From Actomonas aquatica (GTDB lineage Bacteria > Verrucomicrobiota > Verrucomicrobiia > Opitutales > Opitutaceae), in assembly GCF_019679435.2 (NCBI RefSeq), contig NZ_CP139781.1, positions 3,162,001-3,226,000 on the forward strand: 64,000 bases of DNA. Direction: 5' to 3'. The first letter of the stretch is position 1. Each line of letters opens with the position of its first letter. A program made the translations under genes and the position numbers. The notes beneath the pieces are model-generated. The model saw only the letters and a program-made list of their open reading frames with translations. It made no database searches and was not told the DNA's origin. Of the stretch, positions 45,248-54,071 are shown piece by piece.

Positions 45248-46537
45248 ATGAATTCCACCTTTCGCTTCCTTTCCACCGGTTTCCTTTTTGCGGCGCTGCT
45301 GCTCGGCTTCACCGCGCGCGCCGACGCCAACGAGGCGCTCGCTCCCGCCGAGAACGAGCTGCCGCTGCATCTCGCGCCCTTCGTGGTCACCGGCAACGAC
45401 CTCACCGTCACCATTCACGCCCGCAGCAAAAGCGACCGCCGCTACGCCGAGAAGTTTGCCGATGCCGTCATGCGCGTCGCCGACGATACCCTCGAGGACG
45501 GTTATTCGCCGGGCCGTGGACTGATCATTTTGGGCGACGAAGGTGAACCGCACCCGCTGTGGGTCTTCCGCAAATTCCTCGCCATGGCCGAAGCCGGCCA
45601 GCTCCAACCCGCCGTCGCCGAACGCGCCCCGGAGTTACAGGCCTACCTCACCGAGTGGGAGGAAAAGCTCGAGCTGGACGAAGCAGATTCCGAGCTGGGC
45701 CTCGAGTTTGACCTCGTCGTGCCCGCCCTGCCCTTCCAACTCGAGGGCATCGGCACCGCCATCTACCAGGTCGCTTGGATCCACGAGTTCGACGTCGAGC
45801 AGGTGGAATACGCCTTCCACGATCTCACCGTCGCCGACCTGACCCAAGACCGGCTCTCTCGCTTCAACTGGGTCTACTTCCTGCCGCCCCGCAACGCCTT
45901 CGACCAGGTCATCAAGGTCATCCTACCGAAAGTCATGGAACAGGAGGACATGGGCTTCTTCACCCGCACCGCCGTGCGCGGCGCCATGGTCGTTTTTAAG
46001 CCCCTCATTCGCAAAGCCATCGAAGGTCTGCGCAAGGGCATGCTGTTTAACACCATCCTGCAGACCCGCAGCCCGTGGAGCGAAGACGACAACTATGCCC
46101 TCACCGAGGCCTATGTGAGCGCCATCATGCCCGACATGAAGTTCAACGACTCCCGCGATGCCACCCACGCCCGCGCCATGGAAGCCATCGACGAGCAGAA
46201 GCGCAAAAACGCCGAATACGCCAAGGACCCCTTCATCACTCCCGAGCGCCTGACCGACTACGATCCGGCCGACTACGCGGCCTTCCTCGGCGACTACACC
46301 GACAAGGACGCCGAAGAGCCCACCCATCACTTTCTCCAGGTCGACGGCACCTATCAGTGGAACTATCGCGACGAAGACCCGCGCCTGTTTTACCCGGCCG
46401 GCCCCCGCCTGCTCGTCCGGGAGGACGGCAAAATGACCATCGAGTTCCTCGTCGACGCCACCACCGGCGAACTCACCGGCATCGAGGAACGGTGGCACCG
46501 CCGCCGCAAAACCGTCCCGGCCGGCCCGGAGGCGTAG
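45248..46537 (+). CDS. Exported protein, unknown function
   Basis: 429 residues. Signal peptide (LFAALLLGFTARADA). The rest shows no family I know; it mixes acidic helical parts (WEEKLELDEADSELGLEFDL, KDPFITPERLTDYDPADYAA) with a hydrophobic-aromatic segment (YAFHDLTVADLTQDRLSRFN) and a C-terminal beta pattern (LLVREDGKMTIEFLVDATTG). Soluble periplasmic protein of moderate size. It is separated from the Mla operon by 120 bp, so a role in the same process is not shown. Followed by a bidirectional terminator. Confidence 0.72.
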   Translation: MNSTFRFLSTGFLFAALLLGFTARADANEALAPAENELPLHLAPFVVTGNDLTVTIHARSKSDRRYAEKFADAVMRVADDTLEDGYSPGRGLIILGDEGEPHPLWVFRKFLAMAEAGQLQPAVAERAPELQAYLTEWEEKLELDEADSELGLEFDLVVPALPFQLEGIGTAIYQVAWIHEFDVEQVEYAFHDLTVADLTQDRLSRFNWVYFLPPRNAFDQVIKVILPKVMEQEDMGFFTRTAVRGAMVVFKPLIRKAIEGLRKGMLFNTILQTRSPWSEDDNYALTEAYVSAIMPDMKFNDSRDATHARAMEAIDEQKRKNAEYAKDPFITPERLTDYDPADYAAFLGDYTDKDAEEPTHHFLQVDGTYQWNYRDEDPRLFYPAGPRLLVREDGKMTIEFLVDATTGELTGIEERWHRRRKTVPAGPEA

Positions 46538-46575
46538 CCCGGCCCCCCCCTCAACGACTCCCCCCCAAAACAACA

Positions 46576-46606
46576 AAAAGCGCCTCCCGATCAGGGAGGC
46601 GCTTTT
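46576..46606. terminator. Bidirectional intrinsic terminator
   Basis: Perfect 13-bp arms AAAAGCGCCTCCC/GGGAGGCGCTTTT (46576-46588, 46594-46606) around a 5-base loop, giving T-runs on both strands. It ends the gene at 46537 and the oppositely oriented gene ending at 46641. Confidence 0.92.
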
Positions 46607-46640
46607 GGGATTTAGAAAACGAGTAAGACCAATCGATCGA

Positions 46641-47315
46641 TCAAGCCGACGGGCTGGCGACGTCGCGCGGGTTTTCCGGCACCTCGATCTCAGGCGTTTC
46701 AGGGGAGGTCGGACTGTCGACCGTCGGCGTCTGCGCGATCGGAGTCTGGGCCGCGCTTTGGACCTGCCCGGTCTGCTGAGCGCCCGGAGTCTGGTCTTGT
46801 CCGCCAGAGGAGGGGGTCACAAACGCCGTCTGCATCGTGGACGAGCCACGCGTATTAACCGCAGTCTGCACCTGAGCAGCCGCCTGCGGATTGCTAGTCT
46901 GCACGGTCGCCACCACCGTATTGGCGGCGGAACCGACGGTGGTCTCCAGCGTGATGTCGGCCGCAGACACGGCCGGATCCGAAGCGATTTCCACCGCCAC
47001 AGCCATCAGCGCGGCCGAGTTCTGCGGATCCACATTGGCGAGGTTCACCGCCATCGTCGAGATGCTGGCGACCACCCGAGCCAAGCTCGCCGCGCGACCA
47101 GCGCGCACCTGAGCCTGGACGAGGGCATTGAGACCAGCCGTGTTACCAGCTTGGGCCAGCGCAACAATCTGCGCCTGCAAGGTGCGTTCGGCCTGCGACA
47201 TCGGAGCCGCGGCCTGCGCGGAAGCAGTCGACGTGACCGTAAACACGAGCGGGGAACAAGCAGCCAAGCCCAAGGCGAGGCGCGCGAGACGGGAAAGGGA
47301 TGAAAAGCGGTTCAT
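46641..47315 (-). CDS. Secreted Ala/Gln/Thr-rich protein, unknown function
   Basis: 224 residues from MNRFSSLSRLA; an earlier ATG 16 codons upstream is less likely. Signal peptide ends near TSTASAQA. The mature protein is Ala-rich and probably helical (AERTLQAQIVALAQAGNTAG; RVVASISTMAVNLANVDPQN) with a disordered Pro/Thr/Gln tail (PTVDSPTSPETPEIEVPENP). It is compositionally like the secreted protein at 6891-7739, including a similar TVVAT...QAAAQV pattern. No catalytic motif. Confidence 0.65.
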   Translation of the reverse strand: MNRFSSLSRLARLALGLAACSPLVFTVTSTASAQAAAPMSQAERTLQAQIVALAQAGNTAGLNALVQAQVRAGRAASLARVVASISTMAVNLANVDPQNSAALMAVAVEIASDPAVSAADITLETTVGSAANTVVATVQTSNPQAAAQVQTAVNTRGSSTMQTAFVTPSSGGQDQTPGAQQTGQVQSAAQTPIAQTPTVDSPTSPETPEIEVPENPRDVASPSA

Positions 47316-47446
47316 TCCGCACACATGAGCGGCCTTGGACCTAACTTCAAGCGTCTCACTCATCCATGTTTGGAATCATATCATGCATTCTGCACGCATC
47401 CAGCGGCGCCGATTTGCCAAATCCCTCCACCGCACTTGTCTGCCCA

Positions 47447-47923
47447 ATGCGCCTTCGCCCTTGGCTTGCTCTGATTCTTTTTCTCCTCGCCGCCTTCCTC
47501 GTCGCCGCAATCGGTGGCGGAGCGACCGCCAGCAGCGTGCGCGAGTGGTATCCCACGATCGCCAAACCGAGCTGGACGCCCCCGAGCTGGGTCTTCGGCC
47601 CGGCGTGGACCACTCTCTACATCCTCATGAGCATCGCGGCCTGGCGCGTGTGGTGTCGGCGCGAGGCCCTCGAAGGCGCCGCCCTCACCCTGCGCCTGCA
47701 TGGCGTCCAGCTGGTGCTCAACGCCCTGTGGTCCATCCTGTTCTTCGGACTGCGCAACCCTGCCCTCGCCCTCATCGAGATCCTCCTGCTCTGGGCCGTG
47801 CTGGCCACCTTGCAACTCCGCCTCTTCCGCCACGACCGCGTCGCCGGCGCGCTCTGGGTCCCCTACCTCGCCTGGGTCAGTTTCGCCACCGCGCTCAATG
47901 CCGCGATCTGGTGGCTGAACTGA
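47447..47923 (+). CDS. tspO: TspO/MBR family protein
   Basis: 158 residues with five membrane helices. Conserved TspO motif WYPTIAKPSWTPPSWVFGPA, then WTTLYILMSIAAWRVW, LHGVQLVLNALWSILFFGL and YLAWVSFATALNAAIWWLN. TspO proteins bind porphyrins and related ligands and regulate stress or tetrapyrrole handling. It stands 67 bp upstream of eutB; the start is at the first ATG with a good N-terminus (MRLRPWLALIL). Confidence 0.9.
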   Translation: MRLRPWLALILFLLAAFLVAAIGGGATASSVREWYPTIAKPSWTPPSWVFGPAWTTLYILMSIAAWRVWCRREALEGAALTLRLHGVQLVLNALWSILFFGLRNPALALIEILLLWAVLATLQLRLFRHDRVAGALWVPYLAWVSFATALNAAIWWLN

Positions 47924-47990
47924 TTGCGATCGTCACGGTCTTATCACCCAGTCGCCGATTCCCCGGCGACAATCCTGCTAACCTGAACTT

Positions 47991-49364
47991 ATGAGCGCCT
48001 GGTCCTGCACCCTCGGCGGCCGCCACTACGGCTTCGCGACCTTGGCTGAATTGTTGGCCAAGGCGACCCCGCTGCGCTCGGGCGACGAACTGGCCGGAAT
48101 CGCCGCCACCTCCGCCGCCGAGCGCGTCGCTGCCCAACACTGCCTCGCCGACGTCCCGCTCGCCCGCTTCCTCACCGATCCGCTCATTCCCTACGAAGCC
48201 GACGAGGTCACCCGCCTCATTCTCGATACGCACGACGCCGACGCCTTTGCGTCCGTCGCCGATCTGTCCGTCGGGCAGTTCCGCGATTGGCTCCTGCGCT
48301 ACGAGACCGATACGACCACCCTCACCGCCCTCGCCCCCGGCCTCACGCCCGAGATGGTCGCCGCAGTGACCAAACTCATGGGCAACCAGGACCTCGTGCT
48401 GGTTGCCGCCAAATGCGAGGTCGTCACCGCCTTTCGCAATACCCTCGGCCGTCGCGGCACCTTCGCCACCCGCCTCCAGCCCAACCATCCCACCGACGAT
48501 CCCCACGGCGTCGCGGCCTCCGTCGTCGACGGCCTGCTCCTCGGCGCCGGCGACGCCTGCATCGGCATCAACCCCGCCACCGACAACGTCGCCGCCACCA
48601 CCACGCTGCTGCACCTGCTCGACGACCTCATCCAGCGCCACGCCATCCCCTCCCAGTCCTGCGTGCTGGCCCACGTGACCACCACGCTCGACGCCATCCG
48701 CCAAGGCGCCCCCGTCGATCTCGTCTTCCAATCCATCGCCGGCACCGAGGCCGCCAACCGCGCCTTCGGCATCGACCTCGCCCTGCTCGCCGAAGCCCAC
48801 GACGCCGCCCTCTCCCTGCAACGCGGCACCGTCGGTCACAACGTGATGTATTTTGAAACCGGTCAGGGATCCGCGCTCTCCGCCGACGCCCATCACGGGC
48901 TCGATCAACACACCTGCGAGGTCCGCGCCTACGCCGTCGCCCGCCACTTTTCGCCACTGCTGGTCAACACCGTCGTAGGCTTCATCGGCCCCGAATACCT
49001 CTACGACGGCAAACAGATCACCCGCGCCGGCCTCGAGGACCACTGCGGCGGCAAACTGCTCGGCCTGCCCATGGGCGTCGACGTCTGCTACACCAATCAC
49101 GCCGAGGCCGATCAGGACGACATGGACACCCTGCTCACCCTGCTCGGGGTCGCCGGCTGCAACTACATCATGGGCGTGCCCGGCGCCGATGACGTCATGC
49201 TCGGCTACCAGTCCACGTCGTATCACGATGCCCACTACATCCGCCAGGTGCTCAACCGCCGACCCGCGCCTGAGTTCGCCACCTGGCTGGAACAGCAACA
49301 CATCCTGACGCCCAACAATCGCCTGCAATCCGTCGCCCCCGACCACCCCTTGCTGAATGGCTGA
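47991..49364 (+). CDS. eutB: Ethanolamine ammonia-lyase, large subunit
   Basis: 457 residues. Adenosylcobalamin-dependent enzyme that splits ethanolamine into acetaldehyde and ammonia. Family motifs include EVTRLILDTHDADAFASVAD, NPATDNVAATTTLLHLLDDL, FQSIAGTEAANRAFGIDLAL and FETGQGSALSADAHHGLDQH, followed by GLPMGVDVCYTNHAEADQDD. Normal length. Its stop overlaps the eutC start by 8 bp, so the two are translationally coupled. There are no microcompartment shell genes, eutD/E or eutR nearby, so the acetaldehyde must be handled elsewhere. Confidence 0.97.
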   Translation: MSAWSCTLGGRHYGFATLAELLAKATPLRSGDELAGIAATSAAERVAAQHCLADVPLARFLTDPLIPYEADEVTRLILDTHDADAFASVADLSVGQFRDWLLRYETDTTTLTALAPGLTPEMVAAVTKLMGNQDLVLVAAKCEVVTAFRNTLGRRGTFATRLQPNHPTDDPHGVAASVVDGLLLGAGDACIGINPATDNVAATTTLLHLLDDLIQRHAIPSQSCVLAHVTTTLDAIRQGAPVDLVFQSIAGTEAANRAFGIDLALLAEAHDAALSLQRGTVGHNVMYFETGQGSALSADAHHGLDQHTCEVRAYAVARHFSPLLVNTVVGFIGPEYLYDGKQITRAGLEDHCGGKLLGLPMGVDVCYTNHAEADQDDMDTLLTLLGVAGCNYIMGVPGADDVMLGYQSTSYHDAHYIRQVLNRRPAPEFATWLEQQHILTPNNRLQSVAPDHPLLNG

Positions 49365-50127
49365 CCTCCCCGCCAAGACCTCATCGACTTGGGCCGCCCT
49401 CCGGCGCCACACCACCGCGCGCATCGGGCTCGGTCGCAGCGGCGGCAGTCTGCCGCACCGTGCCCTGCTCGACTTTCGCGGCGCCCACGCCCGCGCCCGC
49501 GACGCCGTGCACAGCACCTTCGACGCCGCCCAACTGGCCGCCGACCTGCGCCACGCCGGCCTCGACTCCCTCACCCTCGCGTCGGCCGCCACTGATCGCG
49601 CCACGTATCTGCGCCGACCCGACCTCGGCCGCCAACTGGACCCGGTATCCGCTACTCAACTACGCGAGCGCGTCGCCGCCCGTCCCGACCTCGTCATCAT
49701 CGTCTCCGACGGCCTCTCCGCCACCGCCGCTCACCGGCAGGCCGTTGCGACCGTGGCGCCGCTGCACGCCGCACTCAGCGCCGCGGGCTGGACGCTCGCC
49801 CCCATCCTGCTGGTGCCGTTTGCGCGCGTGAAGCTACAGGACGAGATCGGTCATCTACTGCAGGCCCGCCTGAGCCTCATGCTGCTGGGCGAACGTCCCG
49901 GTCTCGGCGCGCCCGACAGCCTCGGCGCCTACTTCACCCACGCGCCGCATCCGCGCTGCACCGATGCCGATCGCAACTGCTTGTCCAACATCCGCCCGGC
50001 CGGTCTGCCGCCGACTCAGGCCGCCCGCAAACTCGCCGCCCTGCTGCAGGCCTCGCGCGAAGCCGGGTTGAGTGGAGTCCGCCTGAAGGACACCTCTCAA
50101 CCCGACGCGCTGGAATCCGCCGAATAG
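49357..50127 (+). CDS. eutC: Ethanolamine ammonia-lyase, small subunit
   Basis: 256 residues. Start MADLPAK overlaps the eutB stop. Conserved segments are TTARIGLGRSGGSLPHRALL, FRGAHARARDAVHSTFD, YLRRPDLGRQL, VIIVSDGLSATAAHRQAV and SLMLLGERPGLGAPDSLGAY, then CLSNIRPAGLPPTQAARKLA. Forms the active complex with EutB and helps bind the cobalamin cofactor. Full length. Confidence 0.97.
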   Translation: MADLPAKTSSTWAALRRHTTARIGLGRSGGSLPHRALLDFRGAHARARDAVHSTFDAAQLAADLRHAGLDSLTLASAATDRATYLRRPDLGRQLDPVSATQLRERVAARPDLVIIVSDGLSATAAHRQAVATVAPLHAALSAAGWTLAPILLVPFARVKLQDEIGHLLQARLSLMLLGERPGLGAPDSLGAYFTHAPHPRCTDADRNCLSNIRPAGLPPTQAARKLAALLQASREAGLSGVRLKDTSQPDALESAE

Positions 50128-50136
50128 CGGATCGGC

Positions 50137-51852
50137 TCAGGACACGTATTCCAGCGGCGTGGCGGCTTCGACCTCTTCGATGGTGGTGAGGCCGAGCAGC
50201 ACTTTCTTTAGTCCGTCGTAGCGCAGCGGCCGGTAGCCGACTTTGCGCGCGGCTTGCGTGATATCCTCGAGGTTCGCGCGATTGGCGATGAGGCCGCGCA
50301 ACTCGCGGTTGACGACCAGTAGCTCGTGAAATGCGACGCGGCCCTTGAAGCCGGTATGGTCGCAATGCGGGCAACCGCGACCGCGATGGAAGAGCACCTT
50401 TTCGGGCAGCTCCTCATCATCGAAGTAGCGGCGCAACACCGCCTCCTCGGGCTCGTAGGATTCTTTGCAACGCTCACAGATGCGCGGCACCAATCGCTGC
50501 CCCGCCACCGCCAGCACCGACGGTGCGATGAGGTAGTTGTCCACGCCCATTTCCTGCAGGCGCACAAACACCTCGGGTGCGCTCTTCACGTGCAACGTGG
50601 TGAGCACCAAGTGACCGGTGAGCGCCGCTTCGGTGGCGATCTTGGCCGTCTCGAGATCGCGGATTTCACCGACCAGCAGGATGTCCGGATCCTGACGCAG
50701 GAGCGCGCGCAGCATGCGGGCAAACGACAGGTCGATGGTGTGGTTGACCTGGGTCTGGTTGATACTCTCGAGCTTGAGCTCGATCGGATCCTCGATGGTC
50801 GAGATGTTGACGTCGGGCTGGTTGAGCTCCGCCAGCGTCGCGTAGAGCGTGGTCGTCTTGCCTGAGCCGGTTGGACCGGTGACGAAGATGATGCCGGACG
50901 GACTCTTCATCACGCGGCGGTAAGGCTGCAGAATCGACTGCGAGATCATCATCTTATCGAGCGAGAGCATGGTGCGCAGGCTCGTGTTGCCGAGGAGGCG
51001 GATGACGGACTTTTCGCCGTATTGCGACGGGATGGACGAGAAACGGAAGTCCGCGCTGCTGGCCCCCACCGGAATCGAGAAGCGACCATCCGCCGGCATG
51101 CGCGACTCGGTGATGTCGCAATCCGCCATGACCTTGAGGCGGATCGTCACCGCCGGATGCAGCGCCCGCGGAATCGTCAGCAAAGGACGCAGCGAACCGT
51201 CGATGCGGTAGCGCACGGTGACTTCGGTCTCCTGTGGCTCGATGTGGATGTCGGACGCGTCCTTGTTGATCGCGAAGTAGATGAGCGCGTTGACGAACTC
51301 GATGATCTGCTCGTTCTCGGCGATCGCTTTGAGTTGCGCCCCACCGGCGGAGAACTCCACGTCGTCTTTGAGCAGCTCCTGGGCTTCGGCCAGTTGGCAG
51401 GCCTCGGCGAGGGACTCCTCCGTGGCGTAATGGATGCGCACGAGATCGGCGATCTCACTCGGCGGCGCAAAGGCCGGACTCACTTCCATCTGCGCCACCA
51501 TTCCGAGGCGGCGCACCAGCGCGGCATCCTCGGGGTGAGCCATGGCGACAGTGAGCACGCCGTTGAGCACGTAGAGCGGCAGGGCGTTGGCTTTGGTCGC
51601 GATCTCCGCCGGGATGGCGGCCAGCGCCTCGGGGGTGACGATGGTGGTGAACGGGTCGACGTAGGAGTGATTCACCTGCCCGGCCCAGAGGCGGCAGATC
51701 TCGGTCTTGTTCACATTGCCCGAGCGGATGAGCTGCTCGATGAGCTGCAGCGGATCGTCGACCGTGAGCGCGAGCGCCTGCAGATCGATGTTGCGCGAAA
51801 AGGTGCGCAAGTCGCGGATGGCGACCAGGAATTCGGGCTCAATCTTGGGCAT
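50137..51852 (-). CDS. PilB/GspE family secretion or pilus-assembly ATPase
   Basis: 571 residues. N-terminal T2SSE/MshEN-like domain (~1-150), then the hexameric ATPase: Walker A GPTGSGKTT (326-334), Asp boxes around STIEDPIELK, Walker B DPDILLVGEIRD (389-400), His box HLVLTTLH (414-421). Two Cys pairs, CERC (459-462) and CPHC (494-497), form the zinc site typical of GspE/PilB. It powers type IV pilus or type II secretion extension. It overlaps the 70-residue gene upstream by 14 bp and forms a coupled set with a receiver and probably the histidine kinase. Confidence 0.94.
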   Translation of the reverse strand: MPKIEPEFLVAIRDLRTFSRNIDLQALALTVDDPLQLIEQLIRSGNVNKTEICRLWAGQVNHSYVDPFTTIVTPEALAAIPAEIATKANALPLYVLNGVLTVAMAHPEDAALVRRLGMVAQMEVSPAFAPPSEIADLVRIHYATEESLAEACQLAEAQELLKDDVEFSAGGAQLKAIAENEQIIEFVNALIYFAINKDASDIHIEPQETEVTVRYRIDGSLRPLLTIPRALHPAVTIRLKVMADCDITESRMPADGRFSIPVGASSADFRFSSIPSQYGEKSVIRLLGNTSLRTMLSLDKMMISQSILQPYRRVMKSPSGIIFVTGPTGSGKTTTLYATLAELNQPDVNISTIEDPIELKLESINQTQVNHTIDLSFARMLRALLRQDPDILLVGEIRDLETAKIATEAALTGHLVLTTLHVKSAPEVFVRLQEMGVDNYLIAPSVLAVAGQRLVPRICERCKESYEPEEAVLRRYFDDEELPEKVLFHRGRGCPHCDHTGFKGRVAFHELLVVNRELRGLIANRANLEDITQAARKVGYRPLRYDGLKKVLLGLTTIEEVEAATPLEYVS

Positions 51853-52051
51853 CGTTCGAGGGGGTTGCGGGCTGATCCTGGCGGAAGAGGCGATGGATTT
51901 CGTCCTGCTTCAACTTCTGCATGCCGAGTGCGCCGGAGACGCGTTCGATCGAGACTTCAGTCAGCAGATCGGCCAGCGAGAAACGTTCCTCCGTCATGCT
52001 CCACGAAGCGTGGGGCGCGGGAGTGGTGGGAGGTGGGGTGGAATCGCTCAT
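51839..52051 (-). CDS. Small protein (70 aa) between receiver and PilB/GspE genes
   Basis: 70 residues, start MSDSTPPPTT. Coding is supported by exact coupling: its ATG overlaps the receiver-gene stop (ATGA, 52048-52051), and its 3' end overlaps the ATPase start by 14 bp. A Pro-rich N-terminus precedes an amphipathic helical part (FSLADLLTEVSIERVSGALG, KQDEIHRLFRQ). No family recognised. Its place suggests an adaptor between the two-component system and the secretion ATPase (inference). Confidence 0.7.
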   Translation of the reverse strand: MSDSTPPPTTPAPHASWSMTEERFSLADLLTEVSIERVSGALGMQKLKQDEIHRLFRQDQPATPSNDAQD

Positions 52052-52446
52052 GAGTCGGAAGAAGATTGCGGCAGAGCCTCGACGATGGACCGCAGCGACG
52101 CGGCGAGTTCGTCCATCGGCGTGTCTTTGAGAATGTAACCACGCGCGCCGGCGGTGAGCGCGGTCTCCACCGCACGGCGCACGTCCACCGAGGTGACCAT
52201 GACGACGTTGGCGGTGGGATCGGCCGCCCGCAGCGCTTGCAAGGTTTCGAGTCCGTCCATGCCCACCATGTTGATGTCGAGCAGGACGAGGTCGGGGCGC
52301 TGCGCGGTGTAACTGGCAACGGCCTCCTGGCCACTGCCGACCGCGGTGACGGTGGCGTCCTCAAAGGTGTCTTCGAGGAGCATGCTGAGAAAACGGCGAA
52401 CGTGCGGTTCGTCGTCGACGATAAGGACAGTGGCGGGAAACGGCAT
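52048..52446 (-). CDS. Single-domain response regulator (CheY-like)
   Basis: 132 residues from MPFPATVLIVDDEP; the frame is open further upstream, but that part lies in non-coding sequence. Complete receiver: Asp11-Asp12 pocket, phospho-acceptor Asp57 (LVLLDINMVGMDG), Thr/Ser85-86 and Lys107 (ILKDTP). There is no output domain, so it works by protein contact, like CheY or Spo0F-type relays. Lies 28 bp downstream of the histidine-kinase gene and overlaps the next small gene. Confidence 0.92.
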   Translation of the reverse strand: MPFPATVLIVDDEPHVRRFLSMLLEDTFEDATVTAVGSGQEAVASYTAQRPDLVLLDINMVGMDGLETLQALRAADPTANVVMVTSVDVRRAVETALTAGARGYILKDTPMDELAASLRSIVEALPQSSSDS

Positions 52447-52474
52447 GAGGCAGGAGGGGATGAGTTGAAAAACG

Positions 52475-53989
52475 TTAGGCCGTGGGCGGCGGCGGTGAAG
52501 GAAGGACAGGCGGGAGGCGCAGCCAAAACCGCGCGCCGGCGCCGGGCGAGCTGTCGCAACCGACGGCGCCGCCGTGGAGTTCGACGATGGTTTTGACGAT
52601 GGAGAGACCAAGTCCGGTGGAAGTCTCTCCGCCGGTCGGGCGCGGGGTCAGTTTTTGGAATTTTCCAAACAGCTTCGCCTGGTCTTCCGCGCTGAGTCCC
52701 GGGCCCTGGTCCTGCACCGCAAACTCGGCGCCGCCCGTCGCCGCATCGGGCGCGAGACTCACCGTCACGGTGCATCCAGAAGGTGAATACTTCACCGCAT
52801 TGGACACGTAGTTGTCGCAGGCTTCGCGCAGGAGTTGCGCATCGGCTTGGAGCGTGAGCGGGTCGCCCGGTAGCAGTTGCAGGTTGATCTTTTTGCGGGC
52901 AGCGGCCGCGGCGCTGAACCGCACCACTTCGGCCGCGATGCGGCGCAGGTCGACGGACTCCGGGTGCAGCGTCATGCGGCCGGATTCGATGCCCTCGTTC
53001 AGCAGGATGCCGCGCACGATGTCGGACATGTGATTGGCCGATTCCTCGATGCTCTCGAGTGACTCGATCTCCGCCTGCGCGCGATCGTCGTCCGGAGCGG
53101 CGTGCTTGCGTTTGCGGCGCAGTAGCAGCCCCGCGATGCCGGCGATGGCCGCCAGCGGGTTTTTTAAATCGTGGGTGGCGATGGCGAGCAGTTCGCCTTT
53201 CGCGGCATTGGCCTGGTCGGCGCGATCACGTTGCACCCGCATGTCGGCTTCGGCGGCCTCGATGCCATGCAGGTGGGCCAGACTTTCGCGCCGACCGACA
53301 AACGCTGTGCCGGCCAGCATCACGCTGATCAGCAGCGCGCCGCCAAACGCGATCCAGCCCGCCACGCGCACCTCGTTGAGCCGTTGATGAAAGGTCGCCA
53401 ACGAGTAGTGAATTCCACCGTAGCCGACGTAGCGGCCCGACGCGTCGAAGAGCGGATGGCGCGCATTGATGAAGGTGCCAAAGTCGTCCGAATACGGGAT
53501 GTCGAACACGTAGGAACTGCCGCCGCGCAGGAGGGCGTCGGCCGCTTCGTTGCCCGGCGGAGTGTGGTAGACTTCCAGCAGCGGCGAGGGCACCGGCTCC
53601 CGCCCCTCGGCGCGCTCGAAGGCCATCACCTCGTCGTCCGTGGTGGTATCAAGCATCACCAGTTCCTCGCCGTCGGCGGTGACCCGCATCGTATAGACGT
53701 AGATCACCTCAGGATGGCGCAGGTGAAAGGCCTTCAGTGGAGCGAGCAGTTCCCGGTAGAGCGGCGAGTTAAACTGTTCGGGGCGCTGCAGGAGTTCCTG
53801 CCGATCTGCATCGACCGAAGCCGCGACGATGTGAGCCAGATCGGCCACATGCCGACGGATCATTTCGGAGTGATGGGAAACCGCCTGCCGATAGAAGTAG
53901 GCCAAGGTCCCCGCGCTACTCCCCAGGATGAGAACAAACACCAGCCCGGAGAGGGCACGCGGACTGAGTTGGGCGAGGTGACGAAACAC
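52475..53989 (-). CDS. Membrane histidine kinase with periplasmic sensor
   Basis: 504 residues. Two membrane helices (LSGLVFVLILGSSAGTLAYF near residue 15 and WIAFGGALLISVMLAGTAFV near residue 220) flank a ~180-residue periplasmic domain with a Cache-like pattern (VIYVYTMRVTADGEELVMLD, YVGYGGIHYSLATF). A linker coiled coil is followed by HisKA (IATHDLKNPLAAIAG) and HATPase (DNYVSNAVKYSPSG, DQGPGLS, STGLGLSIVKTIVELHGG). Probably phosphorylates the receiver encoded next. Confidence 0.93.
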   Translation of the reverse strand: MFRHLAQLSPRALSGLVFVLILGSSAGTLAYFYRQAVSHHSEMIRRHVADLAHIVAASVDADRQELLQRPEQFNSPLYRELLAPLKAFHLRHPEVIYVYTMRVTADGEELVMLDTTTDDEVMAFERAEGREPVPSPLLEVYHTPPGNEAADALLRGGSSYVFDIPYSDDFGTFINARHPLFDASGRYVGYGGIHYSLATFHQRLNEVRVAGWIAFGGALLISVMLAGTAFVGRRESLAHLHGIEAAEADMRVQRDRADQANAAKGELLAIATHDLKNPLAAIAGIAGLLLRRKRKHAAPDDDRAQAEIESLESIEESANHMSDIVRGILLNEGIESGRMTLHPESVDLRRIAAEVVRFSAAAAARKKINLQLLPGDPLTLQADAQLLREACDNYVSNAVKYSPSGCTVTVSLAPDAATGGAEFAVQDQGPGLSAEDQAKLFGKFQKLTPRPTGGETSTGLGLSIVKTIVELHGGAVGCDSSPGAGARFWLRLPPVLPSPPPPTA

Positions 53990-54071
53990 AGCGAGGCTGG
54001 AGGAAGGGAGCAGAGAGGACCGCGGCCATCACGGAGACAAATCCCGCCGCTGCCAACACCAACCGTTTGCT

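Noticed and set aside
47991-50127. Ethanolamine-utilisation microcompartment locus
   Set aside because: Only eutB and eutC are present; no shell proteins, aldehyde dehydrogenase EutE or transporter genes next to them.
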